Shown here: positions 10,576 to 23,500 of the stretch, piece after piece
How positions within the stretch are numbered: the stretch's first letter is position 1
Layout: every line of letters begins with the position of its first letter
Source: Tetragonia tetragonoides
Lineage: Eukaryota > Streptophyta > Magnoliopsida > Caryophyllales > Aizoaceae
Direction of reading: 5' to 3'
DNA length: 64,000 nt
Assembly: GCA_038025085.1 (NCBI GenBank)
Contig: CM076140.1
Coordinates: 5,009,501-5,073,500 of the forward strand
Position numbers and translations under genes: made by a program
Notes under the pieces: model-generated
The model's database searches: none
Told to the model about the DNA's origin: nothing
Seen by the model: only the letters and a program-made list of their open reading frames with translations

Positions 10576-13500
10576 ACCTTCTTCGGGAGGTCTTTAATAA
10601 TACAAATATAAACCTTCTACCTGAGGTCAATATCTTTCACTGCTCATATTTTTCATATCATCATGAAATATTTGTAATTTGAAAATGAGAGTCAATATTC
10701 TATAGTACTTCAGGACCATAAGAATCACCTATTTCATATTCATGGTACTTCAGACCATAGATATCTCACTATCGAATATCACCAACAACTCATCATATAG
10801 GTGATATTTACATCAACTCTCAACCTTTGAGGTATGTTCTAATGACTTTGTGATCGATAATCTCATATGCTCAAACTTCTGGTTAAGACAATAATCAATT
10901 CATTCAAAACTCTCTTAAAGATATTTTGTATCTTGCATCACGTTATATCCAAATCGTGAATGCTAAACAACAATATATCTTGTCTCATTCTCATTAGTTA
11001 TATGTGAGACAAATAATATATGATGTCATCGATTCATGGACTTATGTAACTTTGAATATCAGAGGTTCATATAATTTTAATATAAGCTCTTTCGGAGCTT
11101 TTCACTTATTCAAAGGTCCATATATGCTACATACATATCCAAAAAGCAAGTCATTTAAAGTCTTTTAGGGACTATATTTTCAATCCTTCTAGGATTGACA
11201 TACCATAGGAGTAAACATCTCATTTTATAGGTTTTCACCTATAAAATATGTAGTAACTTACACAACTACATTTCAATAAAAATGTGTGCATGCATTATGA
11301 GATGAAATTAATAAGTTAGTAATGTTAAATATATTGAAATAAGATATAAAATATGCATACATGTATGATATATGACTTATAATCTATATGCACACAATGT
11401 ATGACTCGATAATGTAAACTATACAGTGGATATCAAATCCATAATTTAATTGGACTGCAGGTCCATGAGCTCATTTCAAATTCCAATATGTCGACATTTG
11501 GATGGACTTTACATATATGATCCCCAATCATATGTCCATCGCATCTTGCATATGCATATCGGTTCCTTCATATACCGGTATCAGAATATTAATCGTTGAA
11601 ATCTCATTATCAACTTCATTTATCCATCAGTACTGGTAAATGATATCTGAATATCTTTTATAGAAGGTATCTTTTCCTTTTTCTTATAGGCCATCTATTT
11701 GTGATTCAAATATCCATACCTCTTCAGGGGTATTTATAAGCTATAAAGCTTGTTTATATTTTATAACTCTTCATGAGTATCAACCAAACTGCACGATCTT
11801 GCCATGTTTGTATAATATACTTTCATTAGGAACCGATCTCCAATTAATTTAATTTGAATGAAAGTAAAACTCAATATACTACACTTCAGGTGTATCAATT
11901 CTAATATATTTGGCAAGATATCTCAATGCTCAAAGCATGTATCTTTATAACAAATCATAGAGTTTCATGCTTGAAAATAGAGGTTGAAATACAGTTGGTA
12001 TATATGTATACGTATATATGAACCTCATTTTAATATCATGTCATGAACTTCTGGTTCAAACGGGGATCAACATCAAACATACCTGATGTATGTCTTTGTT
12101 TTCTTCAGCTTTTCTCTATTATTCACCCCCTAAGGTAGAAAAACTATCTCTAATGGACAATTATAAATGGGCATTTCATTATATTTAAATTCAGCTTAGA
12201 TCCACCACTTTCTCATCTTCTCTCAATGAGTTTCACTTTATTAGTTATCTGGTGGAGAAAATTAATTTTAGGGAGTCATATAATTGGCAGTTGGTTATCT
12301 ATGTGCTCATATAATTTGCCCTATACAAGAGATCAAAATATTGATAAAAACGCTTAAAACATACTTTATAACGAACTTGCATAATGCAATGCAACTCATC
12401 TTTTAAGTGATCTTCTGGCCACTTAATCTCAATTTATACAAGTTGCTATCAATATCTCTTGTCTCTTTTCGAATCAAACTAATTTATTGTTCGAAACTAC
12501 ACATATACTCCATCTCGTTGTCAGTCTTGCCTTTAAACATCATAGTAATAAAACACGAGAGAGTATGGGCACATTATCATATATTCATTCAAGAAAAACT
12601 TCAGGTTCACGGAATGGGTGTCTTCATACCCGGATGGCCTAAACTGTCACATCAACAAAATATTTCACGTGACTAACTTTTTGTTAGTTTTTGCTCAATA
12701 ATAATCAACTTTGACGTACTCATTTACACGTGATTCTGGCCGGATGTATGATGTGACAACGACATAACTTATGTCTATTTTTCTAATGACAAGACATCTC
12801 ATTTTCAGGGGAGATACAGTTCATGCTCTTCTAGAGCTTGTTCTCAACTTGTTCATATAAATATCCATGGAAATATCTATCTATTGGATAAATTTTCTTT
12901 AAATAAGTACAAGTCTATTGTCATAGCAAAAGGTCATTAATATAATCAACACTTTTTCTTTCTTACAAAAAGCATATGACATTGTTTATCTCATATTTGA
13001 ATGCGATTACAATTCACATTCTACCTCCCCATTTTCCGTACATTCATAGTAGGATTTTTTTTTATTCAAATAAACACAATCAACATACTATCCCATCAAT
13101 AATTATATAGGGGTACAAGCTTACGACTTGTAAGTGTAAATAATACACGTGTATTTCCACTTGACTTTGAACTTCAGGTCAAAGACTTGTTTCTTCATTG
13201 TATTATCTAAATTGAATTTGCAACTTTAGAGGACTTATGGCCCCAAGTTATAAAAATTATTGTCTCAAGTGGATGCGATATCAATCCATAATCATGAACT
13301 TCATGGATGATAATTGTACCATAAAGTAATTTCTCCTTTTATTTAATCGGAGATACATATACCCCTTTTGTGATATTCGGGATCACTATCAGTAATTAAT
13401 TTGTTCATATCAATCTCCATGAACATATATTTCTAAATGAACTTTGGGCTTCAGGCCAAAGGATTGTTTCGTCCTAGTAAATATTTACGAAACTTGACAT

Positions 13501-13703
13501 ATTTTCTTTATGAGACTTCTGGCCCAAAATTTCATGAACTACTAATTCATGTATATATCAATATAATCATGAGTTTCAGGTCATGATTGTATCATCATAC
13601 AATTTCTATCTTATTAAAGATACCCTTTTTGTAATCGACGGAATCACTATAAATAATTTCTATCATATATGGAGTTTAAAATCATGAATAGGTCTTATAG
13701 ACC
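10576..13703. repeat. array of short hairpins sharing a TTCNG-type loop
   Basis: At least fourteen short imperfect palindromes have different stems but the same loop class. Read on the plus strand: 11181-11197 CAATCC-TTCTA-GGATTG, 11085-11099 AGCTC-TTTCG-GAGCT, 11880-11894 TACAC-TTCAG-GTGTA, 12044-12058 TGAAC-TTCTG-GTTCA, 12825-12837 GCTC-TTCTA-GAGC, 11766-11778 ACTC-TTCAT-GAGT, 11451-11465 TGGAC-TGCAG-GTCCA. Bulged versions lie at 13165-13184, 13442-13461, 13566-13587, 12403-12426, 11716-11733, 10576-10591 and 10701-10720. At 11222-11247 an 11-bp perfect stem closes on TTTC. In the element's sense strand (minus) the apex reads C-NNGAA-G. The stems vary while the loop is kept, which points to RNA structure rather than sequence repetition. 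Confidence 0.7.
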
Positions 13704-15143
13704 ACGACATGCACCATCTCAAAATTTCAGCAAGTGTAATGAAGAAATAATAAAATACACAAGCGAGTAGAATAATTATCATACTGAAGTAATTGAAATC
13801 ATGTCACTGTGATAATCAAGTCTTCTCTGCACTGGGTCATTTGATATTCTACGTTAAATAAAAAAAATATGTCGGGTGTCTAATACCAACGTATGGTGCT
13901 CCCACCAAAATCAATAATACGAATATTCATCAGGTAATATAAGGCTTAATATTAACAAGTAGAACTTCTAATTTATATTGTTGAATTTCTCAAACAAACT
14001 TCTGTACATAGAAGCCATGTTTGCCGAAAACGAAGAGCAAGTATATGACATACAAATTACAACCACTACTATTAATAAATATAATTGCTCAGGAAATATA
14101 AGCAAATTTAATTCATGCCAGAAGTATAATAACATACTTAAAACTATTCGCAATTTAATAGCAAAGATGATCGAATACATGATCATGATCATTGATCGAT
14201 AAAAGGAAATAAAAAATAAAACCAATCTGTAGGCAAATACCAATTATGAACTTTCTTAGCGCTATATGTCACATATGGAAACATCATCATATATAATACG
14301 AGTACATTGAAATAGAGAAGTCCAACATCTTCCATTTAATACTAGCTAGGAGTATTGATTCACGTATCACAAGAACGAAACTTAGTATATATTATTGATC
14401 TAGAAACACCAAACAGATGCAAATTAAATCACGTGCAAGAAATAGATAGCCTAATATCAATCTTCGGCTCTGATCATCAATACATGACGAATGTAATAAA
14501 CGACAACTAATACTATATATAATTCATAAAATCCAAGTCCATCTACCTCAATACTCAGTATACCAACAACTCATACTAATAAAAATAGAAGTAAGCCATG
14601 AGACATTTAATCAATAATCAACTAAGTGCACTTCTCAAAAGAATAATCAACTAAGTGAGCCATCAATAAGACTTAACATAGTGTTTTACTAATATAAACT
14701 CAATACTTATTCTATTGATTTCAATAGGTAAAATTTGGTCAAAGAACATAAGCTAAAGGACGCAATTAAGGAGAATCTCAAATCATAAATCATTATTGAC
14801 AATGACATGGGCCAAGATGTCACGGTAATGAGAAAAATATTAGAGTAAGATGACACAGGCCAAATTAATAGAGTATTCATACGCCCAAGAAAACTACGTT
14901 ACTACAAAATATTCTTCGTATATTTGAGCAATTAAAGAAGTATGAAAAACATGGTTGAGCGAATAGATAAAGCGGGTATAACCAGGAGCAGTGAAAACTT
15001 ACCTGGAGCGATGAATCTAAAAGAAAAAGAAAACGACGGTCAGGATCAATTTGTCATGGGCATCTTGTGTTGCATTAATCAACGTCCATAATCTAGAAAA
15101 TAAACAGATTAGGGTTAGGGTTTGAGTATTGGTGCTGATAACG

Positions 15144-15340
15144 TGTTATGAAACAATTAAAGTAATAGAGAGTAGAGAGTAAATGGGAGAGAGACGTGAC
15201 TGTATTATTCACATATGAGGGATATATATAGTACAAGAGTGGCTAGGGTTTTGCTTGAACCCTAATATAAGATAGGTAAGTATCTGGCTACAGTATCTCT
15301 ACAATATATTATACATCCACATATAATATATTTTGTAACA
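15144..15340 (-). repeat. 5' LTR (minus-strand element)
   Basis: A 197-bp LTR bounded by TGTTATG and TAACA on the plus strand. It contains a TATA-like sequence on the minus strand. Immediately inside it (15143 downward) is CGTTATCAGCACC, the primer-binding position. Confidence 0.8.
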
Positions 15341-15646
15341 CGACCCATCTATTTCTATATATTTTTTTTGTGCGATATAATTAGATTAAAACACAATGGC
15401 TCGCCACATCAGCCGCTAATCGAATGATATGTCATGTCACTCATGACCAGTATAAAAAAAGAAAAAAGAGAGAAATTAGCAACAATCAGACGTTACAATA
15501 ACATAATACAGTTTAATGACTCCTTCATCCCCTACCTTTCATTTTCACAAGTTGCCAACCTTAAAAATCCAAGATATTGAGTAGTAGATAATTTCTCTCA
15601 CATATTAATAAGAAAAATAAAATAATAATTCCTCTCTCATGAATAG

Positions 15647-15765
15647 ATGATGGAATCACACACCATCAATTCATCTCCTACCTTCCCATATGTTCAACGT
15701 TCGTGTCTGGATCTCATCGCTGTCATCCGCCATCTTTCCGGCATCGTGTACAACCAATCCTTATG
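15647..15765 (+). CDS. possible orphan first exon
   Basis: An ATGATG start opens 39 codons (MMESHTINSSPTFPYVQRSC, then LDLIAVIRHLSGIVYNQSL) that end at a strong donor, TTATG|GTAAGA. Composition is less AT-rich than the surroundings. I found no continuation downstream, where diverged duplications and satellite follow. It may be the stump of a gene disrupted by repeats or a chance ORF. The rest of 15341-15894 shows nothing recognisable. Confidence 0.2.
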
Positions 15766-15894
15766 GTAAGAATCTTCATAATTGCGATTGCTAATAGGTA
15801 TTTGGTATCTACATCTCCTCTCTTTGTAAGATAACCCTCCAACTTCATTAAGCTTATTACCATATATTGTTAATACATTGTTTTCTCTGAACAG

Positions 15895-16510
15895 TTATAC
15901 CAACTTGAATGTTTAAAACTATTTAATTTAATTTTTAATTAAAAAGTTTCACTGAAAAATAGAAAGAAAAAAAAAAACCTTAGAAATCGCTTCAAAAAAA
16001 ATTGGGAAAAATTATGAGACCTCACTATAAAAGTAGAGAGAGTTTGGGGGTAAGTGGGGAGCCATGCTCGATACCCAAAAATCGTGGATTAGACATGTCC
16101 AATGCATAACTTTCATAATGGTAGGCACTTCATGTCGCGTCGCTTGTCTTCCTTCGCCCACAAGCCCTCTCTCAAACAACTATCCATTAAAGAGTCTTAT
16201 AAAGTTTAGTGGTTCTAACAGGAGTAGACATGCCCAGTGCATAATTTTGATATTGGGGTTTTGAGAAATTTGGAAAATTATTTTCCAAAAGTTTCACCTC
16301 AAACTTTCAAGTATATTATAAAGTTAAGGAAAAATATTGTAGCTATTTAATTTACTTTTTAATCAAAAAATACACTGAAAAATAGAAAAATATCAAAAAA
16401 AAATTGGGAAAAATTATGAGACGTCACAGAGGACTTAGAGGAAGGTTTGGCGGCACGGGGTGGTAGGGAGTCATGCTTGGTACCCAAAACCATGGATTAG
16501 CTTCCAATGT
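15895..16510 (+). repeat. diverged direct duplication at the edge of satellite block 1
   Basis: Two segments about 415 bp apart share text: AACTATTTAATTTAATTTTT and AGCTATTTAATTTACTTTTT, then CACTGAAAAATAGAAA, AAAATTGGGAAAAATTATGA, GAGAC(C/G)TCAC and a following CATGCT(C/T)G(A/G)TACCCAAAA with a GGATTAG. The second copy runs directly into the first satellite monomer. This may be a degenerate flanking repeat or ancient duplicated insertion debris. Confidence 0.55.
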
Positions 16511-18905
16511 CCAGTAAGAGGCCTTTCAAGCCTACCAAAGACCCGATAACCTACCCAGGGGGCCTCCCATGTCCTCTAGGGGTGTTCTATGTGATGTGGT
16601 GCGAAAATATCCACCTTCGTTCAGGAGCCTCCCGAAAGCTAAAAATAGTGGATTATAGCCTTCATTTTCGGCTTCTCGAGACTCGGGTGTCATTTTTGCA
16701 CAAACTTCTCCAGGGGGTCTACCATGACCCTAGATGACCCTTGGTGCCCCGGAAGCATCATCCGGATCCCCGAACTTTGATATCACCCATGCCTTTGCTG
16801 TTTTCATGACTCTTACATCAGTGTCCCGTAAAACGCCCTTCTAAGCCTACCAGGGACCGAATAAGCGGCCCCAAGGGCCTCCCATGTCCAATAGAGATGT
16901 TCCGTGCGATGTGGTGCAAAAATATTCACCTTCATTCCGGGGTCTCTTGGAAGTCCAAAAAAAGTGGATTATAGCCTTAATTTTCGGCTTCTCGGGGCCC
17001 CGAAGTCATTTTTGCCCAAACTTTTCCGGGAGATCTATAATGACCATAGAAGACCCTCGGTGCCCCGGGAGGGTCATCAGGATCCCGAAACTTTGATATC
17101 ACTCATGCCTTTGGTGTTCAAGCACTTACACCAGTGTTTGTAAAACGCCCTTCCAAGCCTATCAGGACCGGATAAGCGACCTCAAGGGTCTCCCATGTCC
17201 CCTATGGGTGTTCCGTGTGATGTGGTGCGAAAATATCAATCTTTGTTTTGCGGCCTCCCAGAAGCCCAAAAACGTGGATTATAGCCTTCGTTTTCGGGTT
17301 CTCGGGGCCCCGGTGTCATTTTTGCCCAAACTTTTTCGGGGGGTCTATAATGACCATAGAGGACCTTCGGTGCCCCGGAAGGGTCATCTGGATCCAGGAA
17401 CTTTGATATCACTCATGCCTTTGGTGTTCCAGCTTTACACCAGTGTCCTGTAAAACGCCCTTCCAAGCCTATCAGGACCGGATAAGCGACCCAAGGGCCT
17501 CCCATATCCCCTAGGGATGTTCCGTGCGATGTGGTGCAAAAATATCAATCCAGAAGCCCAAAAAACGTGGATTATATCCTTCGTTTTCGGCTTCCCGGTG
17601 TCATTTTTGCCCTAACTTTTTCGGGGGGGTCTATAATGACCCTAGAGCACCCTCGGTGCCCCGGGAGGGTCATTCGGATCCCAGAACTTTAATATCACTT
17701 ATGTCTTTGGTGTTCCAACTCTTACACCAGTGTCCCGTAAAACGCCCTTCCAAGCTTATCAGAATCAGATAAGCTACTCCAATGGCCTCCCATGTCCACT
17801 AGGGGTGTTCTGTGCGAAGTGATGCGAAAATATCCATCTTCATTCCGGAGCCTCCCAGAAGCCCAAAAAACGTGGATTATAGCCTTTATTTTCGGCTTCC
17901 CGGTGCCACGATGTCATTTTTGCCCAAACTTTTTCTGGGGGTCTATCATGACCATAGAGGACCCTCGGTGCCCCAGGAGGGTCATCCAGATCCCGAAACT
18001 TTGAATCACTCATGCCTTTGGTGTTCCAGCACTTACACCATTGTCCCTAAAAACGCCCTTCCAAGCCTATCAGGATTGGATGAGAGACCCCATGTCCCCT
18101 AGGGGTGTTCCGTGCGATGCGGTGCGAAAATATCCATCTTCGTTCCCGGCCTCTCGGAAGCCCAAAAAACGTGGATAGCCTTTGTTTTCGGCTTTCGGAG
18201 GCCACTGTGTCATTTTTGCCAAAACTTTTTCAGAGGGTCTATCGTGACCCTAGAGGACCCTGGGTGTCCCGAGAGGGTCATTCAGATCCCGGAACTTTGA
18301 TATCACTCATGCCTTTGGTGTTCCAACTCTTACACTGGTGTCCCGTAAAACGCCATTCCAATCTTATCAGGCCCGGATAAGCTACCCCAAGGGTATCCCA
18401 TGTCCCTAGGGGTGTAACGTGCGATATGGTGCAAAAATATCCATCTTCATTCCGGGTCCTCCCGGAAACTCAAAAAACGTGGATATATAGCCTTCGTTTT
18501 CGGCTTCCGGGAGTCGGGTATCATTTTTGCCCAAACTTTTTTGGGTCATCTATCATGACCATAGAGGATCCTCGGTGTCCCGGGAGGGTCATCCGGATCC
18601 CCAAAATTCGATATCTCCCATGCCTTCGGTGTTCCAGCCCTCATATTGATGTCCCGTAAAAACACCTTTACAAGCCTATCAGGGACCCGATAATGGACCC
18701 CTTGGTCTCTTATGTTCCCCAAGGGTTGTCCTGTGCGTTGTGGGGCGAAAATATCCACCTTCGTTTCGGGGCCTCCCGGAAGCCCAAAAAGCGTGGATTA
18801 TAGCCTTGATTTTTGGCTTTCGGGGACCTGGTTTTCATTTTTGCCCAAACTTCTAAGGGGGTCTATAGTCACCCTAGAGGACCTCAAGTGACTCGGGATG
18901 GTCAT
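16510..18905 (-). repeat. satellite block 1, eight monomers of about 306 bp
   Basis: The anchor GTGGAT-TATAGCC recurs at 16649, 16964, 17274, 17567, 17872, 18171, 18479 and 18793, giving periods of 293-315 bp. Each unit holds TGTGGTGCGAAAATATCCA, ATTTTTGCCCAAACTTTT, CCCTCGGTGCCCCGGGAGGG and AACGCCCTTCCAAGCC. Read in reverse complement it is the same family as 45070-51740, so this block is inverted relative to block 3; I give it the minus sign for that reason. It is GC-rich against an AT-rich background. Overlapping ORFs of 60-96 codons in several frames are by-products of the repeat. Confidence 0.95.
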
Positions 18906-20330
18906 CCATGGGACATGGGAGATGGGACATTGAAACATGGGATCTGGCGCTCGCTGGGCGCAGGGAAATGGGCCACCCATATTTTGTTTCGATAAATTTT
19001 GTCCGTACTTAGTTCATTACGATCTATTGTTTACTATGACAATCTTTGGTAGAAAAACTTTATAATAGAGTATTCTCAAGTTTGTTAATAAAAGGCTAAT
19101 AATCGTTTCCTAAGCGCTCGGTCAAATATAGATCAAGACTAATCATAATAAGTAGAACTATAATGCAACAAACAATGTCATTGAGGGATATATACCTCTA
19201 ATTTTTATAGAGCACCACAAGCCAATGAATGATTTTTTTTGTTTTTATTTTTGTCAAGGGCTAATACATGACCAATGAATGACTATTACCATGACTTGAG
19301 GGCATCCCTCCCCCCAACATTTTATTTGCCCTAAACAAATTAAGAGTTAAGTTGCGAATAAACCTCTCTATATCTTGCCTTGGTGTTGTTTTAGTTTATT
19401 TACCAGCTAATCACAAAATTAGCACCAAAAAAAAAAAAAGAAAATCATTACAACAAAGTTAGAAGCAAGGCAACCCATAAAAAAACATTAAAAATTTAAA
19501 AAAAGAGTTGAAACATTTCATGCATTGACTGGCATACACACTAGTCTACCTTCATAAAAACAAAACTATGATAGAGTATTTGTTTTTTGGGGTTTAGAGT
19601 TAGGGGTGCCATATTACGGCCTTCCGTTTAATATCTCTTTTATCTTATCTTATGGCTTTTATCACGTAATCGTTTAGTTTATACGAACAATGATTATGAT
19701 ACGCGTTTCATGGATAAAGACAAATATATGTTTAGAAATTGAATTTGAAATGTCAAAGATGGTGTTGAAGTTATTAAAAGAACAAAGCCTATACTAAAAC
19801 AAAAGGAAGTGTCGGTATTATTTCACCTTTCATCCTAATTGTCATCGAATCTCTGCCAAGCCTAATTGCTGTCATGCTCCATTCTCTCCACCACCTATCT
19901 ACAAGAGCTAAATGTGGTGGGGTTGCTAGCGCGCCTAGTGGCAGCCTCCCCTCCCCCCAACTGTAGGTGCGTGCTACTATGCATGAGCCACTTTGGTGGT
20001 TTGATTTCAAAATATAGAAAAAAACACAACTAATGTATTGAAGAAGTACAAAACGTTGAGTCATTTGGTTGATTAAAAAAATACACAAATTTCCTACATC
20101 TCTTGATTTATTGTCATCAATAAAACATCATTGTTACTTTTCAATAAGTTATTGAAAATTACAACTTTGCACATCTCGTGACGAACCTGTTCCATGAGTG
20201 GGCTAAGAAAGAGCATAATCCTTTTTTTTTAGGTAAACAGAAAACCCATGTTTACTACAGTATTTTTTAACAAATCAATAATGAAAAAAAATATATTCCA
20301 AAAATATTGGTCAAAATAAAACTTAGGCCC
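18906..20330. other. intergenic DNA without recognised features
   Basis: About 1.4 kb of AT-rich sequence lies between satellite block 1 and the MITE remnant upstream of the GDPD gene. No ORF with a recognisable product, splice-coherent exon or terminal repeat was found. Confidence 0.5.
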
Positions 20331-20490
20331 TGTTCTTTTCGTCGTTTCCATGCTGCATTCCGTTCTAATCCGTTCCGTTCGGTTCGGCGCCGTTCCGTTT
20401 CGCATTCTGTACTTCATTTTGTCTCACATTTTCTTTCAATATCCTCATCGCGCTGTTCCGTTTCGTTCCTCACCGTCCCGCATCAATTTG
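20331..20490 (+). mobile_element. remnant of a CCGTTCCGTT-rich MITE
   Basis: The segment starts GGCCCTGTTCTTTTCGTCGT just after a TTA and matches the complete copy at 62925-63126 through ACTTCATTTTGTCTCACAT and TCCTCACCGTCCCGCA. The right terminal repeat is missing or too diverged to see. It lies about 100 bp upstream of the GDPD start codon, so it may contribute to that gene's 5'UTR or promoter. Confidence 0.7.
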
Positions 20491-20595
20491 ATATCAGCTA
20501 GTTTAGTGGGTACGACATGATTTTATTCGGAGTAAAAAAAAAAAAAAAAGAAAAAACAAAAACAGCAGTAGTGCCGGAAAGCTGATCGGACGACG

Positions 20596-23500
20596 ATGAG
20601 CCGGAAACAGAGCGGGTGGCGAAAAAGCGGGCATACTTCAATTTGGCGTCGAACATGGCGTACCATTCTTGGTAAGAATAAAAATCTGATTATCCTTCTG
20701 GTACTCATTGCCCTTGCTCCTCCTTGCTTCTTTCACTTCCGACTTCGAAGCTTTCACCAGGTACAATTACAAACAAACACTTACAAATCTTCTTCTACTG
20801 TTTAGAGTACCTTTTCTCTACTGTTTGATTTCCAGATTTACCTCATTGCCTTGTTTGATTCTATTTGTTCTATATATTTCCACATTCTATTTGATTGCAT
20901 TTCGTATCAATATGTTTAACTACAGTTCAGAATATTAGGGTTGAAATCATTCAATTTCGAATCAACATTTTTTTTTTGAATGATTTACTTTGTTGTCCAG
21001 AGTTATGTGGGAAATTTCACACATTTTGACCCATTTTACACCTTCCCTTATTGTTAATTAATTCTTATTGTTCTAGCTTTAGGCCATCAAGTGATAATTA
21101 GCCACTAGGCTTTCTGTATAAACTAGAGAATTTTTTGTCGGAATTACTCTTACGAAGTAATTTGTGTTAATTTCATACAATGTATGTGCAGATGCGAATG
21201 AAGGAGTGTAGTTGGTTGATAAATCCACCTCTTGTATGTGCTCATGGGGGTGACTCCACCAATGCCTTTCCTAACACAGTATGTACCCATTTCATTTGTG
21301 TTTCTTGTTTCCTCATTGTATTTCACTTGTAAACCTCAATTTGTTGTAAAATTTACATGCTTTGCTTATTTTCCACAAAACATACGATGAATAATTGTTC
21401 GTTTAGCACTCATGTTTTTTCTTACATTTCTCCAATTCTCCTTCATGGTGATAACTGATAACAGATTGCCGCCTACCGCAGTGCACTTCGTTCCCAAGTA
21501 GATTGCATTGAAATTGACGTCTCTCGTTCATCTGATGGAGTCCTTTTTGCGCTCCATGATAGGTACATTGAAACTTCCATCTTCATAACTATGTGTTTGC
21601 TTGTCTTCTGCATGTGTATGACTTTGTGTTAATAAAAATACCATTAAGTAGGTCTTCTTTCAGTTTCGCCAGGTCTCTGATTAAAAAACCAAGATTAATT
21701 ACTTCATTTAGTAGTCTTTGTATATTTAGATGAAGTGTTTAGGATCCTATCATGGTCCAACTATCCTTGGTGGATTCTCTGTATCCTTGGGGAGTTTAAT
21801 CCAGTACTTGGGTGGTGATGTATCATATATGTACTTAGGAAGCTTTATCTCATTATCTTTCTTATCTAAAAACAAAACAGAAGTCTACCTCAAAAAAAAA
21901 AGAAAACAGAAGTCTATAACCCATCCTCCCTGCATTTTTTGATCAATATGTCTGTGTAGTCTCATTTCATTGATTTTTCCAGTTTCTTTTAGCCTAAAAA
22001 TACAAATAGGTGTAAATTCATTTTTATATGATGTTAGCAGCTTTTGATCGTTCATGGCATATATGCATATATATCAAAGGGTGTAAACTTTTGGAGATTG
22101 ATTTGCATCCGACATAGGCAGGGATTTGCATCGGATAAATGGGAATCATACATCAAGAGTTGGCTTATTGAGCATGAAAGAAGTGAGTATTTCAGGTTTG
22201 AATCTACAAATTTGATTAATGGAGCCAAATCCACTCACTCACACCCGGTGTAAAACATATGCACCATTACATAACTTTTTGGCTTCAATACCCGCACTTT
22301 GTTTGACTGTATACTCAATCTCTTCCAACTGTGAGACTCAGTACGTTACTTTCGTACAATGTTAGAGAGCACTTTAAATGGGTAATGTGTGATAGTCTGA
22401 TCATTTGACCTGTCTGCTTTCTAGATAAATAAGTTGGATGCAAAACATCATTTTCCAGAAATTAGTGATGACCAAAAAGTTCCTACCATTGAAGATGCTT
22501 TAACGGTACGTCAAATCTTTGTACATGTATCTTTGACTTGCTTCTCATCATTAACTCGGCCAGTGACAAATTTTTCTTGGCTTTCCTGCGCATATTGCTG
22601 TCTATGCTTGAAAGATAATACTTTTGTATATATTCTCTTATTGTTTTCATTTGTTTGCTTCCTGACTTTGGCGTGGTGCTTTTCTTATCAGTTGGTGTCA
22701 AATTCAGTATGGCAAGTCATTCTGGATGCAAAAATTGGGCCTCCTTTATATGAAAAAGGTCTCGCTGAGAATATTATATCAGTTGTGAGTTTGTGGTTTG
22801 TACGCTTATCTTCACTTTCAATGAACCCTTTTCATACAATTTGCTTTTAGATTGCATCCTTCCACTACTTGAGAGACTATGTTATAAGTCCATGCATCTC
22901 AGAGTTGTATGCATATCCTTCTAACCATTCTTTCCAGTTTCATGTTTTACTTTATAAACTACCCATGTGTTAATACGAAGTTTGGAGACCCGGATGACCC
23001 TCTTGGGGCACTGAGAGCCCTCTTGGGTCAGAATGGGTCCCCCAGAGAAGTTTGGGCAAAATTTCAAAAATCTCAATCGGTTGTTGTTGTATTCGCATCA
23101 TATCTAAGGGGACACATCTTAGAGATGTGAGAGGCTCCCTGGGTTGGTTACTAGGTCAAAGATAGGTTTCGACGACCATTTTACTCTTTACCCACTCTAA
23201 AGGCCATAATATCGAATCTGTGGGTGAATACCAACTTCGGGGACCAGGATATGCTCTTGAGGGCACCGCTATGTTACTAGGACTCCGGCACAGGTGTCGG
23301 GTGTGGGTACGGGTCCAAGTGTCGGATACGTCATGGTTCGAAATTTGAGGACACGGGGATGTTGTCCAAAATTAGGGACACGGGTACGGGGACCTTGTCC
23401 TAAACCTGGACACGGGTGCGAGGGTACAACATTTTAAAAAAATTTATCTGTTTAATATTGAAAATTATCTTTTTAAAAATAAAATTTTTTATTTGTAAGT

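Larger units (their letters stand above)
9718..15340 (-). mobile_element. non-autonomous LTR retrotransposon with non-coding interior (LARD-like)
   Basis: Seen: two directly repeated terminal segments (9718-9887 and 15144-15340) flank about 5.26 kb. Read on the minus strand the LTR starts TGTTA and ends AACA, carries a TATA-like CTATATATATCCC, is preceded at the 3' copy by a purine tract (CATCTAAGGGGGAG) and followed at the 5' copy by CGTTATCAGCACCAATACTC, the primer-binding position. No gag or pol similarity was found: the longest interior ORFs are about 90 codons and of low complexity. The LTRs differ by many substitutions, and the left copy lacks about 25 bases at its outer end, so no target duplication could be matched. 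Known: LARDs are long non-coding retroelements mobilised by proteins of autonomous relatives. The PBS does not start with the usual TGG, so the primer is uncertain. Confidence 0.75.

Noticed and set aside
13968..14243. 91-codon minus-strand ORF as a gag remnant in the LTR element
   Set aside because: Low-complexity, hydrophobic, AT-driven composition with no gag or pol motif; the opposite strand also has an ORF of similar length.
16510..18905. CRISPR-like array
   Set aside because: Repeats are ~306 bp, contiguous and without unique spacers, and the DNA is from a plant nucleus.
19789..20088. 99-codon minus-strand ORF upstream of the GDPD gene
   Set aside because: No recognisable motif, no splice-coherent partner, and biased composition; treated as chance.
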